From contig JAUVJE010000047.1 of the NCBI GenBank assembly GCA_030592355.1, positions 1 to 12,879 on the forward strand: a stretch of 12,879 nt of DNA, given 5' to 3'. Of this stretch, positions 7,132 through 12,465 are shown in pieces. Under the pieces are notes generated by a model. The model ran no database searches. It was not told the origin of the DNA and worked only from the letters and a program-made list of their open reading frames with translations. Both the position numbers and the translations under genes were made by a program. This DNA comes from Clostridia bacterium (GTDB taxonomy: Bacteria; Bacillota; Clostridia; DUPQ01). The number at the start of each line of letters is the position of its first letter. Within the stretch, counting starts at the first letter, position 1.

Positions 7132-8334
7132 ATGGCAGTTGTATCAATGAAACAGCTTTTGGAAGCTGGCGTTCATTTCGGGCATCAGACAAGAAGATGG
7201 AATCCAAAAATGGCGGAATACATCTTTACCGAGAGGAACGGAATCTACATAATCGACTTACAAAAAACAGTTAAGAAGATTGAAGAGGCGTATACCTTCG
7301 TAAGGGATACGGTAATGAACGGCGGGGAAGTTCTTTTCGTCGGAACGAAAAAACAAGCCCAGGACTCCGTTAAGGAAGAAGCCGAAAGATGCGGGATGTA
7401 CTATGTTAAGTCAAGGTGGCTCGGGGGAATGCTCACGAACTATAAGACAATCAAGCTAAGAATTACGCGTCTTAAAGAACTTTATTCAATGGAAGAAGAT
7501 GGAACATTTGATATCCTTCCTAAAAAAGAAGTTATCAAATTGCATCATGAAATGAAAAAGCTCGAAAACAACCTAGGCGGCATCAAGGATATGCATGGTG
7601 TGCCGGATGTTTTGTTTATTGTAGATCCAAAAAAGGAAAGAAATGCGATTCTTGAAGCTCGCAAACTTAAAATCCCCATCGTGGCAATCGTAGACACAAA
7701 CTGCGATCCCGATGAGGTTGATTACATAATACCGGGTAATGACGATGCCATCAGGGCGGTCAAGCTCATTTCATCTGTTATAGCCAATGCGGTTATTGAA
7801 GCTAATCAAGGCGAACAGTATGGAGAAGCAGAAACAGCTGCCGAAAATACTGAAAAGCCTGCTGTTGCAGAAGTTTCTGAGAAACCTGCTGAGGGAGCGA
7901 CTGCACAAGCAGCAGAAGCACCTGCAAAGGTAGAAAAAGCACCTGCAAAGGTAGTAGAAACACCTGCAAAGGTAGTAGAAGCACCTGCAAAGGTAGTAGA
8001 AGCACCTGCAAAGGTAGTAGAAGCACCTGCAAAGGTAGTAGAAGCACCTGTAAAGGTAGTAAAAGCACCTGCAAAGGTAGTAAAAGCACCTGCAAAAGCA
8101 GTAGAAGCGCCTACAAAAGCAGTAGAAGCGCCTGCAAAGGTAGAAAAGGCACCTGTAAAAGTGGTAGAAGCACCTGTAAAAGTGGCAGAAGAACCCGTGA
8201 AAATTGAAGAAGCTATAGAGGAAGATGTGAAAACAGTTGAAGTAGCAGAGAAAACTCCTAAGGTTGTAAAAGCATCTACAAAAAAAGAAGAAATTAAAAA
8301 GGAAGCAGCAAAAAAAGCTTCTGAGACTGAATAA
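7132..8334 (+). CDS. rpsB: 30S ribosomal protein S2 with long repetitive C-terminal tail
   Basis: 400 residues. Residues 1 to about 228 are a full S2 ('MKQLLEAGVHFGHQTRRWNPKM', 'IYIIDLQKTV', 'SRWLGGMLTNYKTI', 'GVPDVLFIVDPKKERNAILEA', 'IPIVAIVDTNCDPD', 'YIIPGNDDAIRAVKL'). S2 joins the 30S late and helps S1 or mRNA binding. The remaining ~170 residues are an Ala/Pro/Lys/Val/Glu-rich tail; residues 263-360 are 14 heptapeptides of the type APAKVVE, followed by a Lys/Glu/Ala-rich end. Usual S2 length is 230-250 residues. The start is set by GGAGG at 7121-7125; an upstream in-frame TTG (7057) would add 25 residues unlike any S2. First gene of the rpsB-tsf unit. The tail is probably disordered (one proline per repeat); its role is unknown. 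Confidence 0.96.
   Translation: MAVVSMKQLLEAGVHFGHQTRRWNPKMAEYIFTERNGIYIIDLQKTVKKIEEAYTFVRDTVMNGGEVLFVGTKKQAQDSVKEEAERCGMYYVKSRWLGGMLTNYKTIKLRITRLKELYSMEEDGTFDILPKKEVIKLHHEMKKLENNLGGIKDMHGVPDVLFIVDPKKERNAILEARKLKIPIVAIVDTNCDPDEVDYIIPGNDDAIRAVKLISSVIANAVIEANQGEQYGEAETAAENTEKPAVAEVSEKPAEGATAQAAEAPAKVEKAPAKVVETPAKVVEAPAKVVEAPAKVVEAPAKVVEAPVKVVKAPAKVVKAPAKAVEAPTKAVEAPAKVEKAPVKVVEAPVKVAEEPVKIEEAIEEDVKTVEVAEKTPKVVKASTKKEEIKKEAAKKASETE
7918..8211 (+). repeat. 14 tandem 21-bp repeats encoding APAKVVE-like heptapeptides in rpsB
   Basis: Fourteen in-frame units of exactly 21 bp with no spacers. Units 2, 4, 5 and 6 are identical and unit 3 differs by one base; units 9-14 are more diverged, and the last encodes EPVKIEE. 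Nearly identical units in the middle with decayed ones at the 3' end suggest growth by slippage or unequal recombination. Because the unit is a multiple of three, gain or loss of copies keeps the frame open. Confidence 0.97.
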
Positions 8335-8362
8335 TTATATAGTTCTATAAGGAGGGAACACT

Positions 8363-9010
8363 ATGATAAAAGCAGCTGATGTCAAAGCATTAAGAGATAA
8401 AACAGGCGCAGGCATGATGGATTGCAAAAAAGCACTCGTAGAAGCCAAAGGCGATCTTAATAAGGCAAATAAAATACTGAGGGAAACGGGTATTTCCACT
8501 GCAGAGAAGAAATCAAGCAGAATCGCAGCGGAAGGAATCGTTACTTCTTATATACATAGCAACGGAAGAATAGGAGTGCTTCTTGAAGTTAACATCGAAA
8601 CTGATTTTGCAGCAAAAAATGAAGATTTCAAGCAGTTCGTAAAAGATATCGCCATGCAGATTGCAGCAATGAAACCGCAGTATGTAGGCCGTGAGGATGT
8701 TCCTTCTGAAATAGTTGAAAAGGAAAAAGCAATCCTTAAGGCGCAGGCAATTAACGAAGGCAAGCCTGAAAAAATCGTAGACAAAATTATTGAAGGAAGA
8801 ATTGATAAATTTTTCAAACAGATTTGTCTGACGGAACAGCCGTTCATCAAAGATTCTGACAAGACAGTAACCCAGCTGACTACTGAACTTATTGCCAAAA
8901 TCGGCGAGAACATAAAAATCAGGAGATTTACCCGATATGAAATGGGTGAAGGTCTTGAAAAGAGAGAAGAAAATTTTGCTGAAGAAGTCCAAAAGACAAT
9001 GGGCAAATAA
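8363..9010 (+). CDS. tsf: Elongation factor Ts, short form
   Basis: 215 residues. It is the guanine-nucleotide exchange factor that recharges EF-Tu in the cytoplasm. The N-terminal UBA-like domain reads 'VKALRDKTGAGMMDCKKALVEAKGDLNKA', and the EF-Tu contact motif 'TDF' is at residues 80-82 within 'ETDFAAKNEDFKQF'. It is far shorter than E. coli EF-Ts (about 283) and seems to have only one core subdomain, as in the short Thermus form, which works as a dimer; dimerisation here is inference. AAGGAGGG lies 8-9 nt before the ATG. The gap to rpsB is 28 bp with no terminator, so both are one transcript; a strong terminator follows. Confidence 0.96.
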   Translation: MIKAADVKALRDKTGAGMMDCKKALVEAKGDLNKANKILRETGISTAEKKSSRIAAEGIVTSYIHSNGRIGVLLEVNIETDFAAKNEDFKQFVKDIAMQIAAMKPQYVGREDVPSEIVEKEKAILKAQAINEGKPEKIVDKIIEGRIDKFFKQICLTEQPFIKDSDKTVTQLTTELIAKIGENIKIRRFTRYEMGEGLEKREENFAEEVQKTMGK

Positions 9011-9022
9011 ATAAAATACATC

Positions 9023-9048
9023 GGGGTGCGAAATGCGCCCCTTTTTTT
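9023..9048 (+). terminator. Rho-independent terminator after tsf
   Basis: A GC-rich hairpin (GGGGTGC, loop GAAAT, GCGCCCC, one G-U pair) is followed by seven T residues. It separates rpsB-tsf from pyrH-frr, a split that many genomes lack. Confidence 0.88.
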
Positions 9049-9055
9049 ACCCAAA

Positions 9056-9064
9056 TGATATAGT
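9056..9064 (+). promoter_or_regulatory. Candidate extended -10 promoter for pyrH
   Basis: TGATATAGT, an extended -10 just downstream of the tsf terminator and similar to the TGATATAAT at 2088. No recognisable -35; 17 nt upstream is the terminator stem. A start near 9071 would give a very short leader, so this is tentative. Confidence 0.3.
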
Positions 9065-9081
9065 GAAAGCAGGTAAGTAGT

Positions 9082-9792
9082 ATGAGCAAGGCAAAATATA
9101 ACAGAATCCTCCTTAAACTCAGCGGCGAGGCATTGGCCGGCGTTAAAGGTTTTGGGATTGATTCCAACACTGTAGCTAAAATTGTCGGGAGTATAGAAGT
9201 CGTTTATAAAATGGGAGTTCAAATCGCAATTGTTGTGGGAGCGGGGAATTTTTGGAGAGGCCGGGACGGTAAGGGAATGGACAGGTCCACCGCCGACCAC
9301 ATGGGAATGCTGGGAACTGTAATTAATTCACTGGCGTTGCAGGATGCTCTTGAAAAATTCAATATGCCTACAAGGGTAATGAGTGCGATTCCCATGGACA
9401 GGATTGCAGAACCATATATTAAGAGGAAAGCTGTTTCGCACTTAAGGAACAATGAAATTGTCATCTTCGCATGCGGGACCGGCAATCCGTTTTTCTCAAC
9501 GGATACGGGAGCTGCTCTTAGGGCTGCGGAAATTGACGCAGACATAATACTGTTTGCAAAGAATATTGATGGCATCTACTCTGATGATCCGAAGAAAAAT
9601 CCAGATGCGGTTAAATATGATACGATTACATATCATGAAGTTCTCATGAATAAACTTGCGGCGATTGATTTAACGGCTACATCGCTCTGCCTGGACAACG
9701 AAATTCCATCTTTGCTTTTTGCTCTTGAAGACCCAAGTAATATTGTGGATGCTGTTATGGGGAAAAGCACAGGAACATTTATTAAAAAATGA
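9082..9792 (+). CDS. pyrH: UMP kinase
   Basis: 236 residues, the usual length. It phosphorylates UMP to UDP in pyrimidine synthesis and belongs to the amino-acid-kinase fold, not the adenylate-kinase fold. Motifs in order: 'ILLKLSGEALAG' (phosphate loop and catalytic Lys), 'IVVGAGNFWRGRDGKGMDRSTADHMGM' (UMP binding and glycine loop), 'GTGNPFFSTDTGAALRAAEI' and 'KNIDGIYSDDPKKNPDAVKYD' (ATP site). No key residue appears missing. The ribosome site is weak (AGGT about 9072), in keeping with its place after a terminator. It is normally co-encoded with rpsB-tsf and frr, as here. Confidence 0.96.
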   Translation: MSKAKYNRILLKLSGEALAGVKGFGIDSNTVAKIVGSIEVVYKMGVQIAIVVGAGNFWRGRDGKGMDRSTADHMGMLGTVINSLALQDALEKFNMPTRVMSAIPMDRIAEPYIKRKAVSHLRNNEIVIFACGTGNPFFSTDTGAALRAAEIDADIILFAKNIDGIYSDDPKKNPDAVKYDTITYHEVLMNKLAAIDLTATSLCLDNEIPSLLFALEDPSNIVDAVMGKSTGTFIKK

Positions 9793-9793
9793 G

Positions 9794-9822
9794 TTGCCCG
9801 CAAAATGACATTGTGAGATAAT
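9794..9822 (+). promoter_or_regulatory. Candidate frr promoter
   Basis: TTGCCC (9794-9799), 17-bp spacer, GATAAT (9817-9822), with TGA just before the -10 as in an extended -10. It sits in the 58-bp gap between pyrH and frr and could supply extra frr transcript in addition to read-through from pyrH. Confidence 0.45.
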
Positions 9823-9850
9823 ATTATTAAATTCCATAAGGAGGTATGCT

Positions 9851-10411
9851 ATGCAGTACGTAGGTGAATACACCGAGTATAGAGAAGAAATGGACTTAGC
9901 AATAGAATTGTTTAAAGAACATTTAACCACAATCAGGGCAGGAAGGGCAAATCCTGCGATTTTGAATGGGATAATGGTTGATTATTACGGGGTTAAAACA
10001 CCAATAAATCAAATCGGAAATATATCCGTTCCGGATGCCAGGATGATTGTTATACAACCTTGGGACTCCAATGTGGTAGGGGATATTGAAAAAGCAATAT
10101 ATGCGTCAAATATCGGCATCAATCCATCAAACGACGGCAAAGTCATCAGGCTTTCATTTCCAATGCTTTCTGAAGAGAGAAGAAAAGAAATCGTAAAAAC
10201 CATTAAAAATCATGGTGAAGAAGTTAAAGTCAAAATCCGTGCAATAAGAAGAAATGCCATAGACGAGTATAAGAAACAGGAAAAAGGCAGTGACATAACC
10301 GAGGATGATCTAAAAGATATTGAAAAAGATATTCAGGAGTTGACCAATAATCATATCAAAGACATTGATAGGATTATAAAGGACAAAGAAGAGGAAGTAA
10401 CGGAAGTCTGA
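9851..10411 (+). CDS. frr: Ribosome recycling factor
   Basis: 186 residues, one more than the common 185. With EF-G it splits the post-termination ribosome for the next round. Diagnostic stretches: 'HLTTIRAGRANPAILNGIMVDYYGVKTPINQIGNISVPDARMIVIQPWD' (head-domain hinge region), 'NPSNDGKVIRLSFPMLSEERRKEIVK' and a charged C-terminal helix 'AIDEYKKQEKGSDITEDDLKDIEKDIQELT' of the three-helix bundle. A perfect AAGGAGGT (9838-9845) precedes the ATG by 5 nt. In most Clostridia uppS and cdsA follow; here no gene follows before the IS110 element. No clear terminator is visible after the stop. Confidence 0.97.
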   Translation: MQYVGEYTEYREEMDLAIELFKEHLTTIRAGRANPAILNGIMVDYYGVKTPINQIGNISVPDARMIVIQPWDSNVVGDIEKAIYASNIGINPSNDGKVIRLSFPMLSEERRKEIVKTIKNHGEEVKVKIRAIRRNAIDEYKKQEKGSDITEDDLKDIEKDIQELTNNHIKDIDRIIKDKEEEVTEV

Positions 10412-10697
10412 TCTGACGGGTTAATCAGTGATTTCCGGTTACTAGGATTTATATACATTTTAAAGGGGAAATCAACACGTTGACGCACTGCAGTATCAAA
10501 AACGACATTCAAGGATATGAGGGGTGTCAAAGGTACATAGGACATCGTTGGTGTATCGCAAAATAAATGATAGTAGAGAGGTTTGAGAAACGCCATAAAT
10601 GTCCGTGTACATACCAAGGAATGTAAATGTCACTACTCAGGTCGGTAACGTGTAACATTTGCGGGTCTGTGGGTCTGTTTCAAGTTTCGTGTATTCT
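10412..10697. other. Unassigned spacer between frr and the IS110 element
   Basis: 286 bp with stops in all frames and no recognised gene or remnant of uppS. Visible structure: a perfect inverted repeat TCAAC-ac-GTTGA within 10470-10484, a tandem GGGTCTGT repeat (10663-10678), and at its right edge TCGTGTATTCT (10687-10697), the predicted left half of the IS110 target plus core. Base composition resembles neither frr nor the element strongly. It may be the native downstream region or debris of an older insertion. Confidence 0.5.
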
Positions 10698-10699
10698 AC

Positions 10700-10705
10700 T
10701 ACAAT
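10700..10705 (+). promoter_or_regulatory. -10 half of the IS110 circle-junction promoter (left end)
   Basis: TACAAT begins 2 nt inside the predicted left end. In the integrated element the position 17 bp upstream (GTTTCA) is a poor -35. When the ends are joined through one CT core, TTGACT from the right end (12291-12296) falls exactly 17 bp away. The RNA would start near 10712. Confidence 0.6.
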
Positions 10706-10711
10706 ATATTT

Positions 10712-10935
10712 ATGGTTAATTGTGCCTAACATCCAGTCAGGCCATAATCATCTTGTTGCTTAAGCTGTTAGAATAGGAGGAGCAATGGGTTGGCGTCGTG
10801 TATTTTGGACTTTGCGTCCGCTTAATGGAGACTGCTAACCAGCTCCTCATTCGCAGCGTTCGTTTTATGCAGGTTGAACTGCTGTCCTACAGTACGTTCG
10901 TGTCACACCACAGTAGATAGAATAGGCAATGAGTG
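10712..10935 (+). ncRNA. Predicted IS110 bridge RNA with target-binding and donor-binding loops
   Basis: A 5' hairpin is closed by TTATGG/CCATAA (10710-10715/10742-10747). The target loop has outer stem GAGGAGC/GCTCCTC (10777-10783/10842-10848), inner stem GGTTGGC/GCTAACC (10788-10794/10834-10840), left guide UCGUGUAUUUU (10796-10806), inner hairpin GGAC/GUCC (10807-10819) and right guide UGGAG (10826-10830). The donor loop has outer stem TCATT/AATGA (10847-10851/10928-10932), inner stem UUUUA/UAGAA (10863-10867/10918-10922), left guide UGCAGGUU (10868-10875), inner hairpin GAAC...GUUC (10876-10899) and right guide AGUAG (10912-10916). Pairings allow G-U. Start and end are estimates; folding was by eye. 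Confidence 0.75.
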
Positions 10936-10956
10936 AAACTGGTACTAAACCATTGC
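10926..10956 (+). promoter_or_regulatory. Hairpin just upstream of the transposase ribosome binding site
   Basis: GCAATG (10926-10931) can pair with CATTGC (10951-10956), 10 nt before the strong AAGGAGGTGA (10965-10974). Its left arm overlaps the 3' arm of the donor-loop outer stem (AATGA 10928-10932), so the two folds exclude each other. This could link bridge-RNA folding to transposase translation; inference only. Confidence 0.35.
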
Positions 10957-10982
10957 ATTAATCTTAAGGAGGTGACAAATTT

Positions 10983-12188
10983 ATGAACGCAGTAGGTATA
11001 GATGTTTCTAAAGGCAAAAGCATGATTGCTATTCTTCGCCCATATGGTGAAATTGTTTCTTCACCTTTTGAGATTCACCATTATTCAAGTGAAATCAGGT
11101 CCTTAATTGCACAAATCAAGTCTATTGAAGGTGAATCCCGAATTGTTATGGAACACACTGGTCGTTATTACGAACCACTGGCTTATGAACTTTCTCATGC
11201 ACATCTTTTTGTGAGTGATGTAAATCCAAAACTTATTAAGGATTTCGGCGATAATTCTCTCCGCAAAGTTAAATCTGATAAGGCAGATGCGACGAAAATA
11301 GCCCGATATGCCCTTGACAGATGGAATGATTTGAAACAGTATTGTCTTATGGATGAATTGCGCCATCAGCTGAAAACAATGAATCGTCAGTTTAGTTTTT
11401 ACATGAAGCATAAGACTGCTATGAAAAACAACTTCATCGGAATTCTTGATCAAACTTATCCTGGGGTTAATACTTATTTCGATAGTCGTGCCCGTGCTGA
11501 TGGCAGCCAAAAATGGGTTGATTTTGCCTTAACATACTGGCATGCGGACTGCGTCCGCAAAATGTCTCTAAAGGCTTTCGCCAATCATTATCAGAAATGG
11601 TGCAAGCGAAAGAAGTACAGCTTCAGCCAATCAAAAGCTGAAGAAATCTATGGAGTAGCTAAGGAACTCATTCCTGTGCTTCCCAAAGATGATTTGACCA
11701 AGCTTATTGTTAAGCAAGCTGTAGAGCAGCTCAATATCTCATCAAAAACCGTAGAAAAACTCCGGGTTCTGATGAATGAAACTGCATCTAAACTCCCAGA
11801 GTACCTTGTCGTCATGAAAATGGCTGGGGTCGGTCCATCTCTTGGTCCTCAGCTGATGGCTGAAATCGGTGATGTTACACGCTTTACTCACAAAGGTGCC
11901 CTTGCTGCATTTGCCGGGGTAGATCCTGGTGTGAATCAATCCGGAGCCTATAAGCAAAAAAGTGTTCGCACTTCGAAAAAAGGATCTTCTAACTTACGCA
12001 AAACCTTATTTCAAGTCATGGATATCCTTGTAAAGACTAAGCCTCAAGATGATGCAGTATATCGGTTTATAGATAAGAAGCGTGCTCAAGGAAAACCTTA
12101 CTATGTCTATATGACTGCAGGTGCTAACAAGTTTTTGCGAATCTACTATGGGAGATTGAAAGAATATTTAGCTTCTCTTCCAGAGTGA
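10983..12188 (+). CDS. IS110-family transposase (bridge-RNA-guided DEDD/Ser recombinase)
   Basis: 401 residues. The N-terminal RuvC-like domain has the DEDD set Asp7 ('GIDVSKGK'), Glu57 ('VMEHTGRYYEPL'), Asp99 and Asp102 ('KSDKADATKIARYA'), matching the spacing of IS621 (11/60/102/105). After a helical middle region the C-terminal Transposase_20 domain contains 'MAGVGPSLGPQLMAEIGDVTRF', 'ALAAFAGVDPGVNQSG' and 'GSSNLRKTLF'; Ser320 in 'NQSG' is the expected nucleophile. It is intact, so the element may be active. Start: AAGGAGGTGA ends 8-9 nt before the ATG. In this family the protein binds two bridge-RNA loops and joins donor and target at a 2-bp core. It should be expressed from the circle-junction promoter and hardly at all when integrated. 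Confidence 0.95.
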   Translation: MNAVGIDVSKGKSMIAILRPYGEIVSSPFEIHHYSSEIRSLIAQIKSIEGESRIVMEHTGRYYEPLAYELSHAHLFVSDVNPKLIKDFGDNSLRKVKSDKADATKIARYALDRWNDLKQYCLMDELRHQLKTMNRQFSFYMKHKTAMKNNFIGILDQTYPGVNTYFDSRARADGSQKWVDFALTYWHADCVRKMSLKAFANHYQKWCKRKKYSFSQSKAEEIYGVAKELIPVLPKDDLTKLIVKQAVEQLNISSKTVEKLRVLMNETASKLPEYLVVMKMAGVGPSLGPQLMAEIGDVTRFTHKGALAAFAGVDPGVNQSGAYKQKSVRTSKKGSSNLRKTLFQVMDILVKTKPQDDAVYRFIDKKRAQGKPYYVYMTAGANKFLRIYYGRLKEYLASLPE

Positions 12189-12290
12189 GAGTCGCTAATA
12201 TACTCTTAACTTAGGCCAACGATGTTCGGTGGTCTCTTTGTGATGCTTTATTTCCTGCATAAACTTTTTTAAAAGAATACTTTTTTACTG

Positions 12291-12296
12291 TTGACT
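12291..12296 (+). promoter_or_regulatory. -35 half of the IS110 circle-junction promoter (right end)
   Basis: TTGACT points outward, 13 bp before the right core CT. After end joining it lies 17 bp from TACAAT of the left end. In the integrated state it could also fuse with a chance -10 in the right flank; none is obvious at 17 bp. Confidence 0.55.
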
Positions 12297-12311
12297 TTTT
12301 ATTTGCAGGCT

Positions 12312-12375
12312 TCAAAATGGATGTAATCATTAATTGATTTTTCTTTAGGTAGATGGCGGATTTTTCGCCATCTCC
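12312..12375. other. Flank between IS110 and the IS256-family remnant, with a hairpin
   Basis: No gene. It opens with TCAAAATGG, the predicted right half of the IS110 target. It contains a perfect 8-bp hairpin AGATGGCG/CGCCATCT (12351-12358/12366-12373, 7-nt loop) with no T tract on either side. The join between the two mobile elements is probably near 12375 but cannot be fixed because the other end of the IS256-type element is outside the window. Confidence 0.4.
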
Positions 12376-12416
12376 TCTGTTTACAAAATATCACAGAAAA
12401 TTTACTTGTCAAGATT

Positions 12417-12439
12417 TCAGGGTTGATTCCCTGATTTTT
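12417..12439 (+). terminator. Rho-independent terminator facing into the IS256-type element
   Basis: TCAGGG, loop TTGATT, CCCTGA, then five T residues on the plus strand. It would stop transcripts entering the IS256-type element from outside, antisense to its transposase. Confidence 0.7.
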
Positions 12440-12465
12440 CTTCCTGTATTCTGTATTCGATTTTT

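Larger units (their letters stand above)
10698..12311 (+). mobile_element. Complete IS110-family insertion sequence with bridge RNA
   Basis: Boundaries come from guide matching. A CT core occurs at 10696-10697 (left) and 12310-12311 (right); one copy belongs to the element, giving about 1,614 bp. It lacks terminal inverted repeats and a target duplication beyond the core, as expected for IS110. The left end (285 bp) is non-coding and holds a predicted bridge RNA; then come the transposase and a 121-bp right end. The 5' placement of the RNA fits the IS110 group rather than the IS1111 group, whose RNA lies 3' of the gene. Family facts (recombination of donor and target guided by a two-loop RNA) are established for IS621; the boundary calls are my inference. 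Confidence 0.8.

Noticed and set aside
7802..8095. Minus-strand ORF rich in Leu-Pro-Gln-Val across the rpsB repeats
   Set aside because: It is the antisense of the 21-bp repeat array, with no ribosome site or sensible start.
10412..10440. Possible terminator after frr (CTGAT...ATCAG)
   Set aside because: The stem is only 5 bp with a long loop and no T tract.
10351..10617. Minus-strand ORF of 88 codons after frr
   Set aside because: It overlaps the end of frr, resembles no family and has no convincing ribosome binding site.
10542..12225. Inverted pair ACATCGTTGG (10542-10551) and CCAACGATGT (12216-12225) on either side of the transposase, resembling IS1111 subterminal repeats
   Set aside because: The left copy lies outside the boundary set by the guide matches and a 10-bp chance pair is quite likely over this much sequence.
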